From the NCBI GenBank assembly GCA_023525975.1, contig CM042028.1, positions 80,475,501 to 80,539,500 of the forward strand: DNA of 64,000 nucleotides, in the 5' to 3' direction. This DNA is from Smallanthus sonchifolius. Taxonomy: Eukaryota; Streptophyta; Magnoliopsida; Asterales; Asteraceae. Position numbers and translations under genes: made by a program. Shown here piece after piece: positions 55,181-64,000 of the stretch. A model generated the notes under the pieces. That model had not been told where the DNA came from. It did not search any database and saw nothing but the letters and a program-made list of their open reading frames with translations. The stretch's first letter is position 1. Each line of letters starts with the position of its first letter.

Positions 55181-57449
55181 CTAATGACGATCTAGTCTGC
55201 TATGCGTGCCACACCAAGGTGGCCTAGAAGTCCGTCTAGGTCGCCCTTCTTGATCTGTAAGATTTGGATTTTGACTAATATCAAAGTTTGGGAATGGTAT
55301 AGGGGTTACAGATGGTCGTACGTGTTGATCTGTCATGGTGTCGGTGTTGGTATTTTGAGGCATGACCATGTTCACAAAATCGTTTGAATGATTATACGTT
55401 AATGGGGGACTAGTTTGTTGTGATGGTGTATAATAAGCTTGACTAAAATTACCCATCAAGTTTGAAAATTGTCCAAAACCAACATTATTAGACGATGAAC
55501 CGCCTAGTTCCAAATTTAGATTTTGGTGTTCAGATTCTGGGTTTCGACCATCACGATCAGGGTTTTGTAAATCGTCACCATCTTGGTTACCAACACCATG
55601 GATGCCACCTCGTCTACCACCGCGTCTACGCACACTTTGAACCATATCTAAGGGTTCAGTTGGGAAAGAATATTGACTGTTGTTCGTAGCCACATGTGAA
55701 CTTGGGCAATAAATATGCTCTCCCATGTTTGCAAGTCCCATATATTGGTTCGCCATATTTTGTAAAGGCTGCAAAAATTGTGTATTTTGTGAATCCATTC
55801 CCATTAATTCTCCTGTAGCTCTATATATTTGACTCATTCCATCTCCCTACAATAACCAACCATAAATGTTAAAGTTTTTAATTTACAAAAAAATCATAAT
55901 AAAATATAATTACCAGTAGTTCAAGTCTGCCACCATGATCTTGATGCGATTGTGAAGAATGATGACGACCAGGTTTAGTAATGAATAAAACAGTACGTGG
56001 AAAATACCAATTCAAATACTCATTACTTGCAAAAACCGTATTAGCAGGGACACCATCAACAACACGCTCTAAACGAGACTCCCAATTTGTAATGTATTTA
56101 TGATGGCGTTGTCTCCAATCTTTACCTTTGCCCTTACGATTAGATTTATGCAAATTTTCATGTTCGCTTTTGTCGAACATTACATTAGAAGGGATCGGTT
56201 GAGCAAAACCGAACTGTCGCATTACCCTACTTGCTAGATGGGCCTCAACAACGTCCCAAAATACGAGAGTGGTATCACACATCCAACTAAGGTGGTCGCT
56301 TCTACACATATCCGGTAGATCCAACATAACCCCATAGTAGGGCGTCCATATGAACTACAAAATTGAAACTAAATTACATTACTATATTTTTATAATGAAA
56401 AATAAATGTATATAATTTAAATTACCTCATCCGCTTGTAAAGATGTAAATTGTGAACGAAACATAACAAGAACATGACTTGTTGCTTCTCTGAAGCTTAA
56501 AGGAACACTCCACCTATCAAAATCGTATAAAATTGATTTTATAAATAATTAAAAATAAACATATATAATATATGTTGTTTTTAACTTACCGTGCACCATA
56601 CGGTTTTTCTCTAGCATAATCTTCTGTCCGTATGGGAGCAATTGATGGTATTCTCTCCCATGCCCATAACTGTAACAATACCATCGGCCCATAAATTTCT
56701 GTGGCTTGCGGGGATGATGCTTTGCAGAGATTTCTAAAAAGGCTAGCAACAACAGCGCTCCCCCAACTTAGCCGACCACATTCATTTAAATCCTCTAGAT
56801 GATTTAAAAATTGTAAAGATACGTGGTTCCCAGTAGAATCAGGAAATAGGGTTCCTCCAATTAAATGTAAGATGTATAACCTTGCTCGTTGTATAGGCGA
56901 TACAGTGGACTCAGGAAGCGGCTTCTCTAGTTCATCCATTATAGAAGATAACCTAAGCAGAGAACCCTTCAAATGACAAAATGCAGGATCCAAACCCAAC
57001 ATTTCATAACAACGGCTTTTCCACTGAGTTTCAGATAATCTTATCTCCTCTTCAGAAACGACGTTGTCGGTGATCGGCATACCCCAAAGAACTTGAACAT
57101 CTTGCAATGTAACAGTGGCTTCTCCAAATTTAAAATGAAAGGTGTGGGTTTCTGGACGCCACCTCTCTACAAGTGCGGTTATCAAGTGATTATCCACCTT
57201 TCGGTAACCACAGTCAAAAACACCACCAAAACCAGATTCTCGTATATGTAACATTACATTTTCTCGAACCTCAAAATTTTTAAAGTGATTCCAGAATCTC
57301 CGATCAGCACGTCTAAGAATAAGTGCTTCATGACTATAGGATGATGAATGAAACAACTGATAAGCTCTATGGTTTCTTTCAAGGAATAATACTTCTGGAC
57401 AACTAGGACCGGGAAACACTTGTGGTTCCATGAGTGAATTGTGAAACAA
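55181..57449 (-). CDS. Plant mobile domain (PMD) protein, intact four-exon gene inside the MULE
   Basis: Exons are 56590-57449, 56426-56513, 55914-56354 and 55181-55846. All introns are short and GT-AG, phases agree, and the total is 2,055 nt (684 residues from the upstream ATG, 678 from MEPQVFPGP). The PMD is recognisable from residue 30 on: HRAYQLFHSS, VDNHLITALVERWRPETHTF, FGEATVTLQDVQVLWGMPIT, RARLYILHLIGGTLFPDSTG, GRLSWGSAVVASLFRNLCKA, LLQLWAWERIPSIAP, RWSVPLSFREATSHVL and FIWTPYYGVMLDLPDMCRSD. The C-terminal third is Asn/Gln-rich with a VRRRGGRRGG patch and PRRTSRPPWCGT near the end. Homologues include Arabidopsis MAIN/MAIL1 (nuclear, needed for silencing and genome stability) and many transposon-borne copies. 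Its place between MULE termini says it moves with the element. No stop or frameshift is seen. Confidence 0.88.
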
Positions 57450-57739
57450 ATATGATTTGATAAAAAGTTAAAATGTGATATGATAAAATTTGAAACAAGA
57501 TATGCTACTTATAATTGTAATGATATCATATGATATCATTATTGAAGACTTCCTGGCATACTAGCTACCCTAAACAAAGACATGTGAAACATATCGACAA
57601 ATTAATGTATGTACTTATTTGTAGTTTTGTAGTAGTGATATCAAATCATTTAAAACCCGTGACATGATAAATCATTTATGATTAAAGATATTAAACAAAG
57701 AATAAAAAAGGATAGACAAAATATTTGATAATAAAAAAA

Positions 57740-58250
57740 AAGAAAACCAACCAATTCGTGGTTGGCAACAACAAGAACCACCAATTCGTGGTTGGAAACC
57801 CAAAAGAACCACCAATTCGTGGTTAGCAACCCAAAAGAACCACCAATTCGTGGTTAGCAACCACAATTCCAACCAATTCGTGGTTGGCAACAACAAGAAC
57901 CACCAATTCGTGGTTGGAAACCCAAAAGAACCACCAATTCGTGGTTAGTAAACACAATTCCAACCAATTCGTGGTTGGCAACCCTTAGGTTCAACCAATT
58001 CGTGGTTGGTAACCTTAGAAACCACATTTTTTTAACTAATTCGTGGTTGGCAACCTTAGCAACCATAATTCGTGGTTAGCAACCACAATTCGTGGTTAGC
58101 AAGCAAGGTTTCACCACAATTCGTGGTTAGGAACTAGGTAAACATACAATTCGTGGTTAGCAACAATGGAAACACCATTTGTGTTAAAATTTTCAAATCA
58201 AACACCGGTTGTGAAACTACTATCGATATATAGCACCATTTAAGAAAAAA
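57740..58250 (-). repeat. Right terminal inverted repeat with CCAATTCGTGGTT array
   Basis: It is the mirror of 51303-51790. CCAATTCGTGGTTGGCAAC or CCAATTCGTGGTTAGCAAC units repeat from 57750 to about 58160, then the non-repetitive end leads to CACCATTTAAGAAAAAA. Unit number and order differ from the left end, so the arrays have evolved separately. Confidence 0.92.
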
Positions 58251-58600
58251 GCATGAAAGCGTTTATGTATTTACTTCTTGTGTTATATGATTGACGAGAC
58301 ATGATAGTCTCACTCACAATTGCATCAATTCCAACTTTAGGTAATTTATTTAGGGATACGAACAATCGCTGGAGTAATGTACATGGGTCGTGTCGATAGC
58401 AATTACAAACTTCAAAAGAATAACAGCAATTATGTGGATAAGAAACGTAATCTTCAGAAACTTGATTTAAGATTACGTTGTTGCAGGTTTTGGTACATTC
58501 AAAGGATCATGCCAGTAGATGTTAATAATCTACACCCATAGGGAAAGAGTGGATCCCCTAGCAGTCTTATTAACAAAAGAACAAGTTTACTAGATTCATT
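58251..58600. other. Spacer between the MULE and the vicilin-like gene
   Basis: No gene or repeat was recognised. The vicilin-like gene's poly-A signal (AATAAA on the minus strand, about 58621-58626) bounds it on the right. Confidence 0.5.
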
Positions 58601-58620
58601 AAAACCGTTAAACCTTGTTA

Positions 58621-58626
58621 TTTATT
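58621..58626 (-). terminator. Likely polyadenylation signal of the vicilin-like gene
   Basis: AATAAA on the minus strand lies about 100 bp past the stop codon at 58724. Confidence 0.5.
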
Positions 58627-58723
58627 ATACATCCAGGGATTACATACATAATGTGGATGCACCACCTTTCTCTGTGGCACTGCTACCAGTAGCCATCACC
58701 AACTTGACATCCATATGTTTCCT

Positions 58724-61700
58724 TTACATCTCTTGCCACCCTCCTCCACCTCCACCTCCACCTCTTCCTCCCTTATCCTCTTGCCATCCACCTCCCCCTC
58801 TTTCCTCTTGCCACCCTCTTCCACCACCTCCCTTTTCCCCATGCCAACCACTTCCACCTCTTTCCTTCTCTTGTCCCCAACCTCTACCTCCTCCCCGTTC
58901 CTCCTCTGGCCAACCTTTTCTTCCACGACCTCTCTCCTTGCTTTTCCATGAGACTTCTTCCTCGGCACACGAAATGCATTCATAGATGATATCTTCTTTT
59001 TTATTCGACAAAACCAAATCTATTGTCGTGTTCCTCACATTAAAAGATTTCTCCAACACCTTTCTATCTAGCCTTTGGAGGATCGACAACTTTCCAGCTA
59101 GATATTGAGGGCTTTCATTCTTTACTGTCAACATGAACCCCATGAAAACAAAGGAGTCATTATTGAAGGATATTTGAGCTATCGGATGATGTCTTGGCAC
59201 CACAAACACATCACCTTCTTCAACCATCAACCTTGAATTCTGGCACTCTGTTTCGCTCGCAATGCCAGGACAAACCACTTGAATCACTCCTTGTCCATGC
59301 AATACAATCGCAACTTCAACTGCTTTTGGATTCCAATGCGGTCCCATTATCGATCCCTTACAACAATAAAACCAACTAATTAGAATATAATCTATTAATC
59401 TTGTGACAAAGAAACAAGTTCCAAACAACTGACCGCGTTTAGATTCACCATGAACACACCAAAATTTGTGTCTTTTAACACATCCAATTCTTTACTAGTC
59501 ACGGTTACACTCCATCCATAGCAAGTGTCAACATCATGATCCTCGTTAAAAACATTAAATGCATTCTTTTCCTTCTCTTCTTTCTTTTCTTTCTTCTCCT
59601 TCTTTTCTTTCTTTTCCTTCTTTTTGTTTTCTACATTGAGTATGTCATTGTTATCGGCTCCTAGTAAGGATTTGATACTCCAAGAACCAACGTCCCACAT
59701 GGAAGTATTCACTTCACACTGTCCTTCCACAATCAACGGTTGCTTTTCTCCTCCTCTTAGCTCTTCTATCACTTCCTCTGGAACCTGAAATTAGAAAACG
59801 ATAGGTGAGAATTGTTCAAACTAAGCTTTTAATGTTTGTTCATCCTTGTAAAACATTGTTGAGTACAATATTTCAACAATTTTTTTATTTACAGGGACTC
59901 ACAGATTTCATATTGATTTCTTGATGAAACTTGAAAATAATTTGATTACTAGGTAGTCCGCTACCTAAGGTAGCGGACTCAAGTAAAGCTTGCAGTACTT
60001 CGCTCACGTGGCAAACAGACTCGGCGAATTCACAAGAAAGTTGTGGTTTTTCTTTCCAAAAATTCAATGCAGAGCCCGCTTGCCACTTCAGCAGAGTCAC
60101 CGAGTCCGTTTGCTACGTGAGTGGAGTCCTGCTAGCTTTGCTAGAGTCAGCTACCTGGGATAACGAACTAACTAGAAACCAAAATCAATTTTGTAAGTCC
60201 CCATTAATCCATAAAATTTCAACACACACTTGTATATATAGTAGAGAGAGAGATGGAGTACACTGAAGGTTGATTGAAGGACTTGGTTGTCAAACCCGAG
60301 GACTAAATCATGAACAGCAGTGTATACTTGGACGAATTGATCAATCTGCAAGATGTTAGCGTAGTTAATTTCTATTTATAAAACGTAAAAGTTGATTTAA
60401 TGGGTGGTAAATTAAAGTGTATTCTGTTGGTGTGTTTATAAGTTGATGTTCATGCCTGTAGCTGGACCTCTGAGCCAGGGAAAATGGCATAAATTTGAAG
60501 TTTCTGGGGCTGGTATGTATAGGACTCGGACTCAACGTTGTTTTGTATGTAGAAGACAGTATCGTTACTCAGTCTGTATATATCTCCTCGCTTCAACATC
60601 ACTTGTTGCAGCTTATCATCATCTTTCTCCACATTCATCCAACTCAGAGTTCCACTGCCTAATATTAATTGTCATCACAGTTTAAAAAATCCATTAGCGG
60701 TTTTTCAATGTGTTTAGTTCAAACTTAATTATGCTTCATCATTCTTCACAAAATACAATCTTAGGGTGGAGGGGGTGGAACCCTTCAAACCCTTGAACCA
60801 ACCAATTATATTGTGCCACCTTATATTACCCGAATGAACCCTAAAGTATCCGAATAGGTTGCGGCGGTGTTCCCAAATGAATCCCTTGAACCAACCAACC
60901 ATGTATTGCCACATCACAACCCAAACCTTCCACACACGCTTCATCCACGGGTTCGTGAACCCGATGGCATCGAACCCGTGAAGCCTTTGAAGTGGTGGCA
61001 GTGTTGCCGTCCCAACCCAAGCTCGAAGCCGAGCACCATTATCTATGTAGGTTGTAACTCATACAACTCTATAAAACTTAATGAATTAATTAGTCTCACT
61101 TTATTTGTTATTATTTGGGCAAACATCAATAAAAACTAACGCACTTTCTATTAAAAGTTTCTTAACAATTTTTTACACATGAAAAACCAACACACTCTCT
61201 CTTTTTTCCTCACAAAAGTTACTTAACAAATTTTTGCACAAAAAAACGACATATTTTCCGGTTTTCTCACAAAAAAAACCCTCAACAACTATTTACTTTA
61301 GCAAATAAATCAGTAAAAGGTTGGCAAAAAATGTAAAATTAAGATGATTATAGTTGTCGAGGGACTTTGGTGAGAAAAATATAAAAGTATGTTGGTTTTT
61401 TGTCAGCAAAAATTTGTTGAGGGGCTTTTGTAAGAAAAAATAGAAATTATGTTGGTTTTTTATATGCAAAAAATTATTGAGTGACTTTTGAGAGGAAAAA
61501 CAGAAAGCATATTGATTTTTTATAGTATTTGCGCTTATTATTTTATATACTTGACAACTTATATTTATGTGTTAATGTACCTTTTTACAAATATTGGAAG
61601 ATTGCATAAGTGTTTGTATTAAACTGATATTAAAAATTATTTATTAAAAAGTATATTACACGTTTATGAAAATTTATTTAGTTCAAATTTTAAATTATAA

Positions 61701-63273
61701 ATATTATGGATTCAAAAACTAAAAACATTAAACAGAAATTAATTACTCTGTCAATTAAAGAAAATAAAGTTTTCTATAACGTGTGTAGTTGAGACAAGTC
61801 ATGTACAAACTAAATTAGTTGGTTTTTCTAAATATTAAAATTTATTAAAATTCTTTTTTTTCTTTCTTATTAATGGACCCATTTGCTTTTTCCTTTTTTT
61901 CCTCTATCGGCTAAAGTTTTAGCTCTTTAACCGGCTTAGGTTTCTGATCAGTAGCTTTTGGATATTTTATTTTGAGTGAGCTAATCTCGTGGGTTAGTAA
62001 TAGTGATAAAAAATTGATGCCACGTAGGCAGTCAAGTGATCAATATAAGGCCATCCGTAGTGGTTTAACTAAAAAGTTAATCACGTCACGTCAATGCCAC
62101 ATCGGCACAAGGGCAATCACTTGATAGAATCACTAAGCTATGTAATGGTTTCACGCCTAGCATTAATGAGTGAATTTTTTTATTTCATTTTGTTAATCTT
62201 TATAAACAATTGATGTTTATTTTTTTAAAACAATGATTTAGCATTTTAAATGTCGACCCAAACACGTTAAAAAACCACTTACGTGACAAAAATTAGTTTT
62301 TTTAAAACATCTCCGTTTTCTTTAAAATTTATACATGGATGTTCAGAAAAATAAAATAAACAAGCTCGTGTATTTCATTCTTTTAAAATAATTACCGAGC
62401 ATGAGTTATTTGAGAAAAACCAAATTAAATCCTAAACTAAATATTTAATTAAAAAAAGAAAAAGAAATTATGAGGTGTGTTAATGTGATTGGGTGTTTCA
62501 AGTAAGGGTTTTGCCCCCTTTGCCCGTGAACCTGGTCATGCCAAATGCCCCACGCCCTCCTTTCACGCCTAAGGGGGTGGTTGTTTCGTGCCCATGAAAG
62601 GGCCAGCCGGCTCAAGCACCCTGTTTCACGCCTCCACTACGGTTGGTCTAAAGAGATGTAATGATGTTTGTGTGAATGAGATGTTTAATTAAAAAAAAGA
62701 GATGATAAGGTGTATTATTGTGATTGGTGAAAAAAAATCAAAAACCAAAACTCTTGCTTCACGCTTGTTGAAGTTGTCACGAAGAGCCACATCATGCCCC
62801 ATATCACGCCCACGTGTGCAAGGCATGATCCATCTCAGTCAATCACGTCCCATAACGGATAGTCCAGTCGATATATATTTTAGCTTATAGACATTTTATA
62901 GTGATATGGGAAATTCTTTGGCTAATTAAACTTTATATATATTTTACTTTATTTCTCTTTTAGTAATTAGTATTATTATTAGTATTCAACTAATTCATAA
63001 TTAATACCTGAGTTGACATAGAAAACCATTTCCGAATGAAGATAAACAGGCAGAAAGAGAGAATTAGGATACATGGTGATAAAATGGAGGTAGTAGCACC
63101 CGTTTTTTCCATCACTAATCTTGACGGCTGAGATCTCACCGAACTCCGAATACATTAAAGGCCACCTCTCATCTTTCCTCACCGTAGGTAGGTCCGTGAC
63201 TCACAGGCACCGGACCTGCACCACCACCTCCTAAAGCTGTCGTTGCATGAGGAAAGTAGATAAAGATAAGCAT
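58724..63273 (-). CDS. Vicilin-like (two-cupin) seed-storage-type protein; N-terminus uncertain
   Basis: Exons are 63008-63182 or beyond, 60456-60658, 60262-60345, 59434-59784 and 58724-59356, in phase, 481 codons from the conserved VRKDERWP. Cupin 1 reads YSEFGEISAVKISDG, YPNSLFLPVYLHSEMVFYVN|SGSGTLSWMN, KRGDIYRLSNDTVFYI, LQIYAIFPGSEVQLQ and LVLGFDNQVLQSTF. Cupin 2 reads GWSVTVTSKELDVL, FGVFMVNLNA|GSIMGPHWNPKAVEVAIVLH and GDVFVVPRHHPIAQI. A Lys/Glu run (KKKEKKEKKEKKEKKEEKEK) separates them. After SCAEEEVSWKSKERG the tail is Gly/Trp/Glu-rich. Such proteins are secretory seed or reserve proteins. Intron 1 is 2.35 kb with MITEs. Intron 2 appears to use a GC donor (CAG|GCATGA). Upstream, MLIFIYFPHATTALGGGG (ATG at 63273) could be a signal peptide, but joining it to VRKDE needs a one-base shift at about 63183. 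Either the start lies elsewhere or the copy is a young pseudogene. Confidence 0.8.
59951..60156. mobile_element. Small fold-back element in intron 3 of the vicilin-like gene
   Basis: The two arms are inverted over about 80 bp: AGGTAGTCCGCTACCTAAGG then CTCACGTGGCAAACAGACTCGG on the left, and their reverse complements (CCGAGTCCGTTTGCTACGTGAG, then GAGTCAGCTACCT) on the right. Within the left arm GAGTCCGCTACC-type sequence is itself inverted. No TSD was resolved. A minus-strand ORF (59885-60100) is a by-product. Confidence 0.7.
60690..62048. other. Vicilin intron 1, distal part, with decayed MITE-like sequence
   Basis: Two similar blocks, CCCTTGAACCAACCAATTAT (60790) and CCCTTGAACCAACCAACCAT (60883), sit in a GC-richer patch (60760-61030) with inverted CGGGTTCG/CGAACCCG motifs near 60947-60980. 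The rest is AT-rich; GTTGGTTTTTTRTMWGCAAAAA-like sequence repeats near 61393 and 61453. Confidence 0.5.
62049..62648. mobile_element. PIF/Harbinger-like MITE in intron 1, TSD TAA
   Basis: TAA flanks at 62046-62048 and 62649-62651. The ends are GGCCATCCGTAGTGG and, reverse complemented, GACCAACCGTAGTGG. The interior is AT-rich in the middle with CACGCC blocks near both ends. A further 62650-62870 segment repeats right-end-like sequence (TAATGTGATTGG, TCACGCC), suggesting a second partial copy. Confidence 0.75.
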
Positions 63274-63657
63274 GCCCAAAGACAAGACAGGTCGAAAAGG
63301 AGTTGACCCTCATTTTCGTAATCGTTTTCTTGAATTAATTTGTTCGTAGGGGCCGGGATGGTGAATTTATAAAGCGGGGGAGTGTATTGTAACGTGGCGT
63401 TTGGTGTTGAACAAGTGGATATGATGGGAGTTTGAGCGTCGGTGGTACTCGTCTTTTACTTGCAGGGGTTATCGGCAATCTCCTGCATTTGTACGAGTTT
63501 CCGGCCATTTTTTGGAAGCGTATGCAGAAGAAATTAAAAGAATATTTTTTGTTTTTTCATTCAAGTTATAAGTTGAGACATCCCCCAAACATACCATATA
63601 CATTCTAAGACTCGTTTTTTTAAATATTTTTTGACAAAATTAACTATTATAGGTTGA
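63274..63657. promoter_or_regulatory. Upstream region of the vicilin-like gene
   Basis: It contains a second candidate start (AAAATGAGG on the minus strand at about 63311) whose frame gives MRVNSFSTCLVFGHAY before losing the cupin frame. No seed-type RY (CATGCA) box was confirmed; a CATGCCC lies at 63271. The promoter was not resolved. Confidence 0.35.
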
Positions 63658-63660
63658 TTA

Positions 63661-63886
63661 GAGCATCCGGTATACTCCAAGTGAAAATAATCACTTGGAG
63701 AGGGGGTGGTGTATCAATCAAGTGAAAATAATCACACCCAATCACTCAATGCCACCTCACCACCCACTTCCTCATCACTTGTTCTTCTCCCGTGATATTT
63801 TTCGCACCAAGTATCACAGCACAAGGGGGTGGTGTATCAAGCCACCTAGGATCACGGGAGAGGATGATGGGGTATACCCCTTGCTC
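63661..63886. mobile_element. Tourist-like (PIF/Harbinger) MITE, TSD TTA
   Basis: TTA flanks at 63658-63660 and 63887-63889. The ends are GAGCATCCGGTATACTCC and, reverse complemented, GAGCAAGGGGTATACCCC. Internal inverted copies of GGGGGTGGTGTATCAA and CAAGTGAAAATAATCAC are seen. It is 226 bp without coding capacity. Confidence 0.85.
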
Positions 63887-64000
63887 TTAGTAAAATTGTA
63901 ACATTAAATTCTGAAACTGAACATATTATCGGTCAAAGTTTTCAAAATATACTTTTGACTTTTCAAGTTTCACAAAATAAACATGTCGAATTGGCCGAAA

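Larger units (their letters stand above)
51303..58250. mobile_element. Composite Mutator-like element carrying MURA remnant, Ulp1-like and plant-mobile-domain genes
   Basis: Long inverted termini (about 51303-51790 and 57740-58250) match from TTTTTTCTTAAATGGTGC, through ATATATCGATAGTAGTTTCA and CACAACCGGTGTTTGATTTG, into arrays of AACCACGAATTGG units. Inside are a broken MuDR-type transposase (+ strand, 52216-53736), a three-exon Ulp1-like gene (minus, 53914-54902) and a four-exon plant-mobile-domain gene (minus, 55181-57449). MULEs carrying Ulp1-like genes are known (Kaonashi/KI-type). Plant mobile domain genes also travel in transposons. A 9-bp TSD is not clear: flanks share only ATGAA. Confidence 0.88.

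Noticed and set aside
58653..58985. Pro/Ser-rich + strand ORF
   Set aside because: It is the antisense shadow of the Gly-Trp-rich tail of the vicilin-like gene.
59885..60100. 71-codon minus-strand ORF between vicilin exons
   Set aside because: It spans a fold-back insertion in intron 3; flanking exons splice in phase without it.

Overview
The window is nuclear DNA of a flowering plant. It has intron-containing plant genes (an INDETERMINATE-DOMAIN zinc-finger gene and a vicilin-like cupin gene) set in dense, nested transposable elements. The style of the Ty3/gypsy and MITE families suggests a eudicot, perhaps Asteraceae, but that is inference and was not tested. No rRNA genes, functional tRNA genes, bacterial operons or CRISPR arrays were seen.

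1-14.2 kb: an old, decayed Ty3/gypsy (Tekay/Del-like) element, of which only internal scraps and the 3' LTR (11173-14192) lie in the window. It is split by a very young non-autonomous LTR retrotransposon (2415-10130, TSD ACATA). That element has 1,756-bp LTRs differing at one position by eye, a tRNA-Asp-type primer site and one 574-codon acidic ORF with a zinc-knuckle-like start. 14.2-19.8 kb: remains of a Helitron helicase gene, interrupted by a minus-strand, pol-less LTR element (15410-18111, TSD TCATG), then an LTR-like fragment. 19.8-25.2 kb: AT-rich MITE territory, with a 253-bp direct repeat, three MITEs each bounded by (TA)n, and a 1.28-kb Mutator-like element with 9-bp TSD that may be a Pack-MULE. 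26.8-28.9 kb: an intact four-exon IDD gene (minus). 31.8-32.8 kb: a near-perfect fold-back MULE. 33.1-41.8 kb: a CACTA element carrying a Transposase_24-type gene with one in-frame stop, itself interrupted by a 3'-truncated Tekay element (LTR, PBS, gag). 41.8-51.1 kb: LTR remnants, a SINE, a hAT-like element, a solo LTR, a Tourist-like MITE and a possible 5' end of an interrupted gene. 51.3-58.25 kb: a 6.9-kb Mutator-like element with long inverted termini full of short repeats. It holds a deleted MURA transposase, an intact three-exon Ulp1-like gene whose catalytic His and Cys are replaced, and an intact four-exon plant-mobile-domain gene. 58.7-63.3 kb: a vicilin-like gene (minus) with transposons in two introns, followed by a Tourist-like MITE.

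The most unusual signals are three. (a) Two unrelated non-autonomous LTR elements each carry an array of short GC-rich hairpins just upstream of the LTR TATA box, repeated in the internal region, with paired (compensatory or wobble) changes. (b) The composite MULE carries a protein-complete but apparently protease-dead Ulp1-like gene beside an intact plant-mobile-domain gene. (c) The vicilin-like protein ends in a Gly-Trp-rich tail. Exon models were made by hand from frame, splice consensus and family memory; no searches were run.
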